A stretch of 64,000 bases of DNA from Palaemon carinicauda (Eukaryota; Arthropoda; Malacostraca; Decapoda; Palaemonidae): assembly GCF_036898095.1 (NCBI RefSeq), contig NC_090750.1:94075745-94139744 (forward strand). Reading direction: 5' to 3'. A program made the translations under genes and the position numbers. Numbering within the stretch: position 1 is the stretch's first letter; each line of letters starts with the position of its first letter. A model generated the notes under the pieces. The model saw nothing but the letters and a program-made list of their open reading frames with translations. It was not told where the DNA came from and made no database searches. Positions 23,489-34,603 of this stretch are shown here, piece by piece.

Positions 23489-24464
23489 TAGAACTATTTT
23501 TATGAATGAAATTACGTATCAGACCTGGGAGGGTAGGGAAAAACCTATACGTATATCAGAAGAATTAGGACTTAGATACTTAGATTTTATAAGAATAACA
23601 TTATAAAAAGTAGTACTTCTTTAACTAAACAAATAAAGGCTCTTATCAAGGCCGTAAGTTAAATAAATACGTCAAACTCGAAAGAATAATAGACTGTGTT
23701 TCTGGCTACGATGTCTAGTTATGAGAGGCAGGGCTGAAGATTTATTGTTTGATGGGAAATTATAAATATATTTCAATAAAATATATAGAGATAGTCCTTA
23801 TAAGATGTTTATATAACAATCTATCAAAAGGATACATTTTAGAGACCAAATCTGTTTTTTTAAGAAAATACGTTTCAATGACGTCATGAACAGTAGTATG
23901 CATTTTACAGATTGCTTAAATGACTGAATAATTTTGTTTGCTGGTTTGAAGTGATGAAAATCGCTAATGATGAATATTCAATAGATATTATTATCATAAA
24001 AAGCTTATATAGTGAAGGAACTACATAACTTTAATTCGTATTTTGTAGAATTTCAAGTAAACTTTGATTATTTAAAGGAATAAATGACAGTTTTGGTTAC
24101 GATGTTTGTGTGTATGAAGCTGTAGCATATAATTTCAGCAAACACTGAACAGATGATGAAAAATATGGATTAATCTTATCTGAAATTTGCCTCAGCTGAT
24201 GTAGTGATATACTAAGTAAATTAGTATAATTTGATAATTAAATAAACTATAGGCCTACAGTTAAATTAAAGTGAATTAATAGTGATAGTATTTTCTAATA
24301 AATATCAGGAACTGAAATTTAGGGTAAAACGTATCTGGGTTTCTTTATCAGGAACTCTAAACCTTGTAGAGATTAATGTCTCTCTTATATATACAAGACA
24401 GCACCTGGCTTAAGGAGCTGTTTAGATTTAGTATAATTCGTCTTTGTGAGCTATGGATTTGGGG

Positions 24465-24640
24465 GTAACCTATGGGTCTACCTGCCGTCTCATTAGCAGC
24501 CATTGTCTGGCCCTCTCTGGTCCTAGCATGGGTGGAGGAGCTTGAGTGCTGATCATATGTAGGCTATATATAATCAGTCTCTAGGGCATAGTTCTCCAAG
24601 GGTATTGTCCCTTTCCCTTGCCTCTATCACTATCTAAATG
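24465..24640 (+). repeat. Dispersed repeat (SINE-like or LINE fragment)
   Basis: Carries cagccattgtctggccctct, ggtcctagcatgggtgga and gcttgagtgctgatcatatg, a block I recall as very common in decapod genomes. No ORF and no clear ends. Assignment from memory only. Confidence 0.5.
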
Positions 24641-24764
24641 TCAAGTTATAAACACAAAAATCCTATGAACATAAGTTTCATCTGCAAATATCTTTTGAAT
24701 TGTTACTGAAAACTCCAGCAATTCAAGATTTGATTAAGTTCATGATAATAATACAATGTAACCT

Positions 24765-25030
24765 ACCTTGGTTTTCCACTGTCTTGGGTTAGAGTTCTCT
24801 TGCTTGGAGGCACATTTGGACACCATACTTTATCTTATATCAATTCATACTTTTTATAAGTTTTTTTTTTTTTTTGTAGTTTACATAATATTTTGTTTTT
24901 CCTATTCTTAAAATATTATATTTTATTTCAGTTGTTCATTACTTCTCTTGTAGTTTGTGTATTTCCTTTCCTCACTAGAGTATTTTTCCCGGTTGGAGCC
25001 CTTGGGCTTACAGCATCTTGGTTTTGAAAG
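24765..25030 (+). repeat. Dispersed LINE 3'-end family
   Basis: tttccactgtcttgggttag, gagttctcttgcttggaggc, then ggttggagcccttgggctta. The right end is truncated before the usual ccaactagggttgtagctta tail. Confidence 0.8.
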
Positions 25031-25554
25031 TTTTTGTGAAATTTGATTGGCAAGAATGTATGGATTTTGAAACATTTGGCCTACCTATGGGCTCAAAGAA
25101 CATTTTTACTTATGAAGTAAAAATGTTGGACGACAAAAATAAAGAAAAGAAACTTTAAAGTCATGCATACAGTACACAACATGAAGAGTACTTACCTCCA
25201 TACTAGTAATGATTTTAAAATAGGTCTTCGATACTGTGAGTAGCAGTAGTGATGGTGTCTACATTGTAGATTAAAGCCAGTTGAGATACTACTGCTAGAG
25301 AGTTACAGGGTCCTTTGACTGGCCACAGTCCTACATTGGATCCTTCTCTGTTAACGGTTCACTTTCCCTTTGCCTACACACATACACTGAACATTCTTGC
25401 CTATTCTTTACACATTCTTCTCTTTCCTCATACACCTGACAACACTGAGATTACCAAACAATTCTTCTTCACTCAAGGCGATTAACTATAGCACTGTAAT
25501 TGTTCAGTGGCCACTTTCTTCTTGGTTAGGATTTAAGAGACTCTTTAGCTATGG

Positions 25555-25915
25555 GTAGCAGCTCTTCTGTGGAAGGACTCTCCAAAATCAAACCATTGTT
25601 CTCTAATCTTAGGTAGTGCCATAGCATGTGTACCACAGTCTTACATTGTCTTGAGTTACAGTTCTCTTGCTTGAGGGTACACTCGAGCACACTATTCTAT
25701 CTTATTTCTTTTTTCTCTTGTTTGGTTAAAGTTTTTATAGTATATATAGGAGATATTTATCTATTTTAATGTTGTTACTCTTAAAATATTAAATTTTCCT
25801 TTTTTGCTTTCCTCACTGGGCTATTTTCCCTGTTGGAGCCATTGGGCTCATAGTAACCTGCTTTTCCAACTAGGGTTGTAGCTTAGCAAGTAATGATAAT
25901 GATATTGAAACGATT
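25555..25915 (+). repeat. Dispersed LINE 3'-end family
   Basis: A near full-length copy from tttagctatgggtagcagct through ctattttccctgttggagcc to ccaactagggttgtagctta and a short taatgataatgatat tail. Confidence 0.85.
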
Positions 25916-26019
25916 ATAATTTGGTAACAAAAGTAACAGTGACCTTTCTTCGGTTTGTGATGGTACTAGTCTAGACTATCCAAGCCTCAACTCTTAACCA
26001 TAATATATAATATACGATA

Positions 26020-26460
26020 GTTATCTTGATCAGTCCAGAGTACTTGTGTTCTGCAGATGGGGATTGTCCCTTTAATCATTTTGAATTCATTGAATTTCTA
26101 ACAGTCAGACCTTCTCCATCAAGTCTCAATACTACACAGTACTCTAGAGGTTTTCATTCCAGTTGTGGAATGATCTCCCTAACCAGGTGCTTAAATCAGT
26201 TTAACTTCAGTTTCAAATTTGCAGCAAATGTTTTATGTAGAACAGGCTGACACAGGTGTCTTTTTATAATTTATTTATGAAATCTATTTTAATGTTTTCG
26301 TTCTTAAATTGGTATTTTAATTGTTCCATACTTCTCTTGTAGTTTATTTCATTTCCTCACTGGGCTATTTTTTGCTGTTGGAGCCCTTGGGCTTAAAGCA
26401 TCCTGCTTTTCCAACTAGGGTTATAGCTTAGCTAGTAATGATACTAATACTGATAATAAA
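26020..26460 (+). pseudogene. LINE C-terminal coding remnant joined to its 3' UTR
   Basis: The left half still reads as LINE C-terminal coding sequence in broken frames (SRGFHS, tgtggaatgatctccctaac encoding WNDLP-like residues). It runs directly into the common dispersed 3'-end sequence (tttcctcactgggctatttt, ccaactagggttatagctta) with a taatgatactaatactgata tail. This copy shows that the commonest repeat in the window is the 3' UTR of a LINE rather than an independent SINE. Confidence 0.65.
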
Positions 26461-26984
26461 ACTTGAGATTTGAACAACAGAAGGAATAAGGTGCAAAAAA
26501 AGGTATAACAGAAGCCTAAAATTGTTGATGCTAAAGATGGATTCAAGAAATTAGGGCTAAATAGCCAGGCAATAGGACCTACAAAGCCAATTGGAACTCT
26601 GGGAAAGTAGTTATATGAAGGATACTCAACTTTTGCAAAAAAGAGGAAGCCAATTCACAAAACTAATCATCAAAGTTTGCGAAAAAAGCGCTCCCAAAAA
26701 TCAACTGAACTGTAGCCATTAGCTGCGTTCGAAGGAATGGGAAGCAGGACGTATAAGGGTACTCGAAGGTGATAGGTGTAACGGCTCCTTACTTTTCCTT
26801 CCTCTTGGTGGATTAGACTGGGTAAGGTCTTTTTGGGGTGCGGATATCTATGGTTTTCTTAGGATACGTCCCTGATTATACACGATATCTTCGGATAGTC
26901 GTTTCCGGGGGTTGGAACCCTGTGATACCTGACGGTAATTCTCTTGCAATATCAATCGCAGAAATAATATACTGTGGAAGTTGC

Positions 26985-27056
26985 CAGAAGGAACTTCCAT
27001 CAGGATGACATGGCTCGAGCCCAAAAATAGATTTATCCTACGTCAAAATCCCTTTT
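26985..27056 (+). repeat. DIRS-type terminal repeat fragment
   Basis: gaacttccatcaggatgaca and ggctcgagcccaaaaataga closely match the right terminus of the DIRS element ending at 46272. An inverted counterpart lies at 28243-28305 (aaaaatctatttttgggctc, tgtcgtcctgatggaa), so the two bracket the recombinase remnant between them. Confidence 0.7.
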
Positions 27057-27513
27057 ATGTGTTGGGATCCTCGGTTTGAGGGTTTTTCGGTGCCAGCCAT
27101 CCCTCAATCCGACAACCCGAAGGATCTACTCTTATGTCCCGTGAGAACAGTAAGAAAATACCTGGAGAGGACTGCAAAATACCACCCTCAGATCAAAAAT
27201 TTATTCATCTCAACAGGTTGGGTGAAGAAACCGGTCTCGAAAAATTCTATCTCTTTCTGGCTGAGACAGGTGATAAGGAGGGCCTACGAGGCTTCTGGGA
27301 CTCCTCTCCCTGGAAAACCAAAGACCTCATGATATCAGGGCTTTGAGCACCTCTCTGGCTTTCGAGAAGAACATGGCTGTGGGTAAGATCCTGAAGGCTG
27401 GGACCTGGTGTAGACAGTCCACCTTCACGGAACATTATCTCAAAGATTGTACGAGAAAATCCTTGGACAAGTTTTCTATTGGCCCAATCGTGTCGGCCCT
27501 TCAAGAGATCTAA
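27057..27513 (+). pseudogene. Tyrosine recombinase C-terminal remnant
   Basis: The first frame (27057-27332) contains LLLCPVRTVRKYLERT and SISFWLRQVIRRAYE, typical of the DIRS/Ngaro recombinase catalytic domain. After a frameshift near 27325, HDIRALST (HxxR) and TFTEHYLKD (presumed nucleophile Tyr) follow, ending at TAA 27511-27513. The N-terminal half and the first catalytic arginine are missing. This is a third recombinase lineage in the window, opposite in orientation to the other two. Confidence 0.75.
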
Positions 27514-27904
27514 GGTCATAGCCCCAGGGTAACCGGGGGTGTTAATGCCAAGAGACACTAGTTCCTTCCTTAACCTTACCCCCCCCCCCCCTTTTCCTTC
27601 CTTCCCCGGATCGAACGGGCCAGGAAGATGTTGAAAAGACCTTAATCACTGAAAGGAACACCCTTCAAGAGGACATGTATCGGAGTTAGTTTTGAAAAGG
27701 TAAGCCATTTAGACACTTAAGTGAGTTTTTTGGAGTTTTCCCCTACTTTTCGTACAGTTTTCTAGTGGTCATGGAACCAAGACCTCCTTAGAGGTTCCCT
27801 CTCTCGCGTGCCTTCCCGTCGAATCCTGATCCCTGCAGGACACTCCCACCTCCTAAAGTGTAAGTCTCCTAAGAAGGTAGTTCTAGGTAAGTAACCGTGT
27901 TGGA

Positions 27905-28240
27905 ACAAATCACAAATTTTTAAGTAATTTGTATTTTTCCTAACATACTTACCTAGAACTACCTTCGGGTTATGGCCCTCCCATCCTTCCCCGAGAACCT
28001 GCAGGATCGAGTAATACCTATTCCAACGAAACTTACTGGCGATTCGACCTGAGCTAGCACGCTGCCCGACCCCGGGTCGCCTCAGGGCACGTACCACACT
28101 GCCAGAGGTTGACCCCGTAGAAAATGGGAAGAGGGGGGTAAACTATACAAAAAGCTGGTCGGTTAGGTAGAGTTAACCAGTAACTCCTAAGAAGGTAGTT
28201 CTAGGTAAGTATGTTAGGAAAAATACAAATTACTTAAAAA
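27905..28240. repeat. Inverted repeat pair of an unclassified element
   Basis: aatcacaaatttttaagtaa at 27908 onward is answered in reverse complement at 28185-28240 (gaaggtagttctaggtaagt, ttacttaaaaatttgtgatt). Arms are about 55 bp and enclose about 220 bp. A further direct aagaaggtagttctaggtaa copy sits at 27870. It looks like the termini of a second nested element inserted in the DIRS remnant. Confidence 0.7.
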
Positions 28241-28309
28241 TTTGTGATTTTGAGCAAAGCGAAAAATCTATTTTTGGGCTCAGGCAATGTCGTCCTGATG
28301 GAAGGTTAT

Positions 28310-28979
28310 CTTGAGTCTCCCTGATCAGGAAACTATGATTTAATTTTGTAAGGGAGGTCACAGCAAATAGGTTGGGTGGGATACACAAATATATGTCTTT
28401 TAATTTTCTTAGTCCAGTTAGTGTCATGCCAGCTGGACCGCTGGCTGAACTACATTACAACAGGCTAATAAGCTGAAGACGACGTCAGTGGCTGGGAGGT
28501 CTGATTGAGATGTGTCCAATGTTGTTGCTGCGCCATACATGCAATTGACCATGAATGTTAGTTTCATTTATTAAAAGATAAAAAAGTTGCACATCAGAAA
28601 TTGTAACTGATACTAAGGCTGAGGTATGCATTGCTGGGTCAGTACAGGTACGAAGCCTGGAAATTGCTGTGAAAAATCTAAATAAATCAGAATTAGATTT
28701 CCAACATGCACCAGAAGGTCAGAGGAGTGTCATGGGTTGTTGTCAGGTTAACACTGAGTGTGGCAGCATGTCAACAAGTGAGTGAATGTATTTTGTCAAT
28801 GGGACACACAAGTTATTGAATGCTTCCACATCATTGGGGCTGGTGGGTTCCAATTTCCCTATTCAAACAGGTTATAATTAACATGGGAATGCAGTTTTGG
28901 GTTTGCAGGGCGATTAATAATACCCAATGATTTTCTATCCTCCTCATCGCGTTTGATGTTAATTTAAATTGCATCCGAG
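28310..28979. other. No intact gene; probable decayed LINE 5' part
   Basis: No recognisable ORF. The stretch leads into the LINE coding region at 28980. A plus-strand frame near 28920-28980 may be residual endonuclease sequence, but this is too weak to call. Confidence 0.4.
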
Positions 28980-31380
28980 TATTGAAAAAATGGATCACGT
29001 ATAGGGAATGGGAAAATTTTGATGCTGAGAATTTTATTGAAGCTAGTGTAGCGCAAATGTCTTGTGAGAACACAAAATGTGAACATATGGTAGATAGAGA
29101 ATGTGTTGGGTGTTATACCAAGAAATATAATGACAATTTTGAAAAAATGTATGATACCATGTGTCCCATAAAGAGCAAACAAATAGTGGTACGCGAAAAT
29201 ATTAGATGGTATAATAGAGAGCTATTAAAGGCAAAAAGACTTAGACGTAAGATGGAAGGTAGATGGAAAAGAGCCAAATCCTCACAAGCCAGAAATCTAT
29301 ATAATAAGGCCAGAAATGACTATAACATCCTGTTGGAAAAAACAAAAAGAAAATTCTACAACGGCAAAAGTAAAAAAAACTAATAACATGAGGGACTTTA
29401 ACAAAAACCTAGATGATTTGATGGGATTAAAGAAAAAATATGTCTTGCCTGATAATGTTTTTGCAGAGAAATTTGCTATATTCTTCAATGAAAAAATTGA
29501 TAAAATTTATAGAGGTTTCCCCCAAAATCACTTGGAAGGACAGTCAGTTATGCCAGTGAAGGCGGGTAAGAAGTTAATAAAATTTAGGGAAATAAATATG
29601 TGCGACTTGTTAAAAGTTATGAGAGAGATGAAGAATACATATTGTGGAAACGATCCTTTCCCAAACATTTCAATAAGTGAAGCTCCAAACAAACAAGTTG
29701 TATATAATATTTACCTGAACATAATTAACCTAACTATATCACAATCCTGTTTTCCTAGCTGTGAAAAAACTGCGTTGATCAAACCAATATACAAAGGAAA
29801 AGGTGATGTAAACGAGCTAAATTCATATAGGCCCATTTCAAATTTATCCTACATGTCGAAGCTTATTGAAAAAGTCATAAGTGAGCAACTATGGGCGCAT
29901 ATTGATGAGTTAGAGGTATTCCCGGAAAATCAATTGGCCTACAGAGCTAATCATTCTACAGAAACTACCTTATGCTCAATAATAAATGATATGATAGGTC
30001 TTCTTGATGAGGGAAAGTGTGGAATTTTGATCATGTTAGATCTTAAGTGCTGCATTTGACACTGTTGTGCACGAGTACTTACTTGACGACTTAAAGTCTA
30101 TTGGAGTGACTGAGGAAGCACTGAAATTTTTGCGAAGTTACTTAATGAATAGGAAGGCTATTGTAGAAGTTTCTGGAAACCGATCCAGTGAGAGAATTCT
30201 TATGAAAGGTGTACCACAGGGTAGTGTTCTGGCCCCTGAGAATTCTTATGAAAGGTGTACCACAGGGTAGTGTTCTGGCCCCTATCTTGTTCAACATATA
30301 TACTATCGAGCTATCGCACATCTTGAAAAAACAAAAAGTGGGCTTTAAACTATATGCAGATGATACTCAGTTCTACCTTCCAATTTCAACAACACAAGAT
30401 ACAAAGAAGAAAATTGATGAGATAATGACTGAACTAAAAACATGGATGCAGAGGAAAAAGCTTAAATTAAAAGATGATAAAACAGAATGTATGTGTTTTG
30501 GCACAAAGGTGGCTTTGAAGAATTACCAGTTATTTCAAAGTATAAAAATTGGTGATGCTGATGTTGGGATTGTGCCTGTTGTGAAAAATTTGGGTGTACT
30601 GATAGATTGTAATTTGTCAATGAGGGACCAAATAGTGAACACAGTGAAAGTGTGTAACTATCACCTGAGAAACAGCATTAGAAAATATTTAAGAGGGCAG
30701 TAGAAAAATTTTAGTGAAGAGTCACGTAATATCAAGGCTTGATTATTGCAATTCTCTGTACTATAAATTGCCCAATACACTACTAAGAAATCTTCAAAAT
30801 GTGCAAAACCGGGCAGCTAGACTGATGAAAGGCATTAAACTACGGGAGAGAATAACTCCTGCATTGATCGATCTACATTGGTTACCTGTTAAGGCTAGAA
30901 TTGAATTTAAGATTTTCTTATTGACTCACAAAGCACATACAAGTGATAAGCCTAAATATCTTCGTGATTGCTTGGTCCCCTACCCTCAAGCTACCAGTGC
31001 TGCTATAAGAGTTGGACATGCTGATGACCCACATAGACTATTCAAAATTAGTGTGCATCATGCAATAGGAGGAAGAACGTTTAGTTATGCTGCACCGAGA
31101 CTCTCCAACGACCTTCCACTTGATGTCAAGAATAGCAAAAATATGGCAGCTTTCAAGTAAAACCTGAAGACTTATCTTTCTAGAAAGTATTATAATAGTG
31201 ACCTGAAAACTATTAAGCCTGAATACAAATGCTAGCAAAATAGCTGATAAGATACAGAGCAAAATATTAACTGGAAAGAAATTTTTTTTCTTTTATTTTC
31301 ACACACCAAGGCCCGCCTGAACAGACTTTTAGTGTCTGATGGAGGGCGAGAAATAAACCCGTAAAAGTAAAGTAAAGTAA
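28980..31380 (+). pseudogene. CR1/L2-like LINE polymerase, 5'-truncated and frameshifted
   Basis: Plus-strand blocks in order: a linker after the endonuclease (28982-29383), RT fingers with LIKPIYKGKGDVNELNSYRP and ISNLSYMSKLIEKV (29316-30059), the palm with GVPQGSVLAP and KLYADDTQFYLP (30067-30703), and the C-terminal HVISRLDYCNSLYYKLP, then LQNVQNRAARLM (30714-31160). Breaks occur near 29380, 30058 and 30703, plus a 46-bp tandem duplication at the RT motif. The tail at about 31362-31380 is aaagtaaagtaaagtaaag, a short simple repeat as in L2/CR1 elements. The RLDYCNSL...QNRAARL signature supports that group, but the exact clade is uncertain. The endonuclease is absent or unrecognisable. Confidence 0.85.
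30192..30283 (+). repeat. 46-bp tandem duplication in the LINE RT motif
   Basis: 30192-30237 and 30238-30283 are identical (gagaattcttatgaaaggtg to gttctggcccct). The unit spans the codons for PQGSVLAP, so the motif appears twice. 46 is not a multiple of three, so the duplication shifts the frame. Confidence 0.97.
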
Positions 31381-31774
31381 AGAGGATAACATTCCCCTGT
31401 TTAAGCAATGGCTGTTGGAACATTTCTCAGATACTGTACTGTACAACATTTCAAGCAAACAGATGTTTTCCCAAATTACTAGCTAATTTCTCTCCCTTAG
31501 CATAAGGAAAAACCTATAAAAAAAGCACAGATAATGATGTTTTAGTAGGTATCTTGCAACCTGTGCCTACAGGGGACAGTAACCAAGTGGTGTACCTGTA
31601 TGGTGGAGGTAGGCCAAACAGATAGCACCCACAAAGGGACCATACATTTTCAGAAACTCGATGCATGTGGTAAAAGGGAAACGCATCATAAATTTGCACC
31701 ATTTGATGTGGTGTTAAATATCCCTGTACATACTTTTCAGGCTACCATTGATGTAAAATTCTCAACTCAAAAAC

Positions 31775-32084
31775 TTAACCCTGTTACCCCCAGGCTATTT
31801 GGAACTTTCCAACCCTTAACCCCCAGGGGTTATTTTTTATTCAAGCACATTTTGCAGTATATATTTTTCAAATTGCTCTAACAGCCTTAATTTTCTTCAT
31901 AGAGAGGTCAGGTTGGTCTCATTCTCTTGGAATATGCCCGAAATTTCTCAAAAAATTATCAAAAAAATAAATAAAAAAATTGTAAATAGCAGTTTTTTGC
32001 AAGGTCGTACCGATACGTCCATGGGGGTAAAGGGATGTGTTTAGTGAAACGTACCAGTACGTCCTTTGGGGGTAAAAGGGTTAA
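31775..32084 (-). mobile_element. piggyBac-like MITE, copy 3
   Basis: Inverted copy with TTAA at 31775-31778 and 32081-32084, gtaccagtacgtcctttggg near the right end and agaggtcaggttggtctcat inside. Confidence 0.8.
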
Positions 32085-32089
32085 TAGGT

Positions 32090-33440
32090 TCCAAGAAGCT
32101 GTTTGAGAGTCGAACTTCGTTAAATCTTTACCTAAGGCAATCTTCACCTAACTTGCATGCCTACGATTTTCAGCAACAAAGGTCAACGAATAGTCCTGTT
32201 TCATATCGCAAATGTCTTGCTTACTCCATTGAATCTTATAATATTGTTTTATTACAGCATTCCATAATGAACTTTCGATACAATATAAGATTTAAGATTT
32301 GATTTCGAAGACCAACAACAGACCAGCTATTTACAATTAGACAAATTAATGAAAATTTTTTGGAATTTAATAAATACTGTACACCTTGCACCTCTTCTTT
32401 CATTTCAAATGGACATACTGTACACCAGAAAAGTTGATACGTGTAACGAAAGCCGGCTACACAAACACCAAATGTTTAGAAAATTCTGTATTGCCTTCTT
32501 GGTGAAGTGGTGCTATCAACCGTACGGCCTCGTCACATTCTTCTATTGATGTCAGCAGCACCTGAAAAAAAAATTAGAGCACTTATAATTCGTCAAGACA
32601 TAAACATTTCAAAAACTGTTGAAAAATTCCTAATAACACAAAGAATATATTGGATGACTATAATAGAAGATTGTTTAGCAGCTGTGAGGCTGGCCGGAGA
32701 AACAAGGCTCTTTACGAAACACAAGAAAAGGTTGTTTTAAATTCACTTGTACAATACGAGAAATTCAACCAAACACTGTACAGTAGTTTGAATAAGTGAG
32801 GAGACTTAAGATGTGCATTCAAAACAAATTAAACATGAGTTGGTTTCATCAATTAGAAGACATGATTGACTGAAATCTATTGCAAAAGAAAATGGAAAAA
32901 TAAAGATTATCTGGATAAGGTTACTGTAAAACTTGGTTGAGGAATGATCTTCCTAAAGAAACAGACCAATTCATTCTTACATCTACAACATATTACTACA
33001 CAGTAAGTTTTAAGAGAGGTTTCTACATCATACTTCAGAGGACTTGTTTCCCATCTGCTGTTCGTATGTGCATTTCATTTTCATCATACAGTACAGTACT
33101 TTACCACCTCCCACGATTCAGTGTGATCAATGCCCTCGATTATTCAGGGCACGAATTAGTCTTAAGAGCCATTATACGGCTCACCACCCAAACAATAATT
33201 AACTTACTATGACCTTCTCCTCTATTCAACCTTCTATTGGGACTGAAAACTATATTTGGATATGATTACATGCCGACGACTTTACATATTCTTTTTCTCT
33301 AGAATTATTTTATTCTATAAAGAGGGACTTTACAATGTGCTGGTCATATTTGTTTGGTCCAAAATAATATTACTATCATCATAACAATACATAAACCATA
33401 TGTATTTTACAACTGTTATCTTGTATTTATCAATCTCTCA
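32090..33440. other. No gene recognised
   Basis: Several overlapping short ORFs in AT-rich sequence without motifs. A lysine-rich plus-strand ORF (32507-32740) just left of the mariner remnant could be decayed element sequence, but nothing in it is diagnostic. Confidence 0.4.
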
Positions 33441-33444
33441 TACA

Positions 33445-33640
33445 GCACCAACAGCACACGAAACTCTACGGAAAATACGCGACTTTGGCTTCAAATTGGT
33501 CGACCACCCACCTTACTCCCCAAATCTGATCCCCTGCGACTATCACCTCTTTCCACAACTGAAGAAACGTCTAGAGTGAACGAAATTTCACGAGTTTTCA
33601 TAACCCAGTCAAAAAAGAATTATGAGGATCTCAATGTGAA
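33445..33640 (+). pseudogene. mariner transposase C-terminal remnant
   Basis: Plus-strand reading from about 33445 gives APTAHETLRKIRDFGF, then HPPYSPNLIPCDYHLFP, with the third catalytic aspartate of the mariner D,D34D triad in the PCDYHLFP motif. A TGA stop follows QLKKRLE, and TKFHEF continues after it. The N-terminal two thirds and terminal repeats were not found. Confidence 0.8.
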
Positions 33641-33802
33641 GCTGGGCTCTTAGGTGAGGATTCTATAGTGGCATAGCTATATCTTGCTCCTCCCAGATTG
33701 CTATTTTAGTCTCAGAGCTTTGAATCTACAAAAATTATCTTTATTTTCTAATTACTTTTTCATAAATATGCAACTTCCAGTGCACACTTGTCTTCTCTTA
33801 TT

Positions 33803-34095
33803 ATTATTATTAAATGCTAAGCTACAACCCTAGTTGGAAAAGCAGGATGCTATAAGCCCAGGGGCCCCAACAGGGAAAATAGCCCAGTGAGGAAAGGAAA
33901 CAAGGAAAAATAAAATATTTTAAGAATAGTAATAACATCAAAATATTTCCCACATAAACAATAAAAACTTCAACAAAACAAGAGGAAGAGAAACTAGATA
34001 GAACAGTGTGCCCGAGTGTACCCTCAAGCAAGAGAACTCTAACCCAAGACAGTGGAAGACCATGGTACAGAGACTACAGCACTACCCAAATTCTG
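33803..34095 (-). repeat. Dispersed LINE 3'-end family
   Basis: Reverse copy beginning ttattattattaaatgctaa with gctacaaccctagttggaaa, through ccagtgaggaaaggaaacaa to aagacagtggaagaccatgg. Confidence 0.85.
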
Positions 34096-34294
34096 GCCAC
34101 GGCTTCATCATAGTTTGCAGAATCAGCTAGTCAGTTTGAAAGCTCCATTCCTGAACGAAGTAGCAAGTAGTACTGTAAAGGGAAGAAACAAACATTGCAA
34201 AGAGTTTTTCGTAAAGATTACGGTGTGCCAGGCACGGCATATCTGCAATACCCCTTTCAGATCTGTTCCGTAATCATGAAAAAACTGAGAAATC

Positions 34295-34600
34295 AAAATT
34301 GTTCTCCAGTCTCAGGTAGTGCCATAGCTTTTCACTGCCTTGGGGTAGAGTTCTCTACTTGAAGGTACACTTGGACACACTATTCTATCTTATAACTCCT
34401 CCTCTTTTGTATGTTTTTTTTAAGTTTTTATAGTTTTAATATGAAAGATTTATATCAATGTTGTATCCATTCTTAAAATATTTCATAAATGTTCATTACT
34501 TCTCTTGTATTTTATGTATTTCCTTTCCTCACTGGGCTATTATTCCATGTTGGAACCCTTGGGCTTATAGCATCCTCCTTTTCTAACGGGGATTGTAGCT
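34295..34600 (+). repeat. Dispersed LINE 3'-end family abutting an exon
   Basis: caaaattgttctccagtctc through ggaacccttgggcttatagc to gggattgtagct. The copy ends without its microsatellite tail, and ctcaccttttcataaat of the duplicated exon region begins at once. The junction supplies the GTGAGC donor of the exon at 34604-34670. Confidence 0.75.
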
Positions 34601-34603
34601 CAC

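Larger units (their letters stand above)
20261..24120. repeat. Tandem array of promoter-like modules, no ORFs
   Basis: Across 3.9 kb there is no recognisable coding sequence. There are eleven perfect TGACGTCA palindromes (starts 20261, 20291, 20496, 21318, 21360, 21399, 21613, 22180, 22959, 23481, 23879). From 21545 rightward a module repeats four times with spacing near 540, 780 and 530 bp: an E2F-like site, one or two ATTGG boxes, a TGACGTCA, ctatacgtatt, a ggtcgtaagtt block, TGGCTACGATGT, then two inverted CCAAT boxes (aaccaatca, agccaatca). TGGCTACGATGT-type motifs start near 21807, 22393, 22589, 23172, 23702 and 24094. CRE, E2F and NF-Y site names rest on motif match only. Confidence 0.8.

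Noticed and set aside
20261..24120. LTR of a retrovirus-like element
   Set aside because: Four tandem modules without TG...CA ends, primer-binding site, polypurine tract or pol sequence nearby.
32507..32740. N-terminal part of the mariner transposase
   Set aside because: No helix-turn-helix or WVPHEL-like motif could be recognised, and the distance and frame do not fit 33445-33640.
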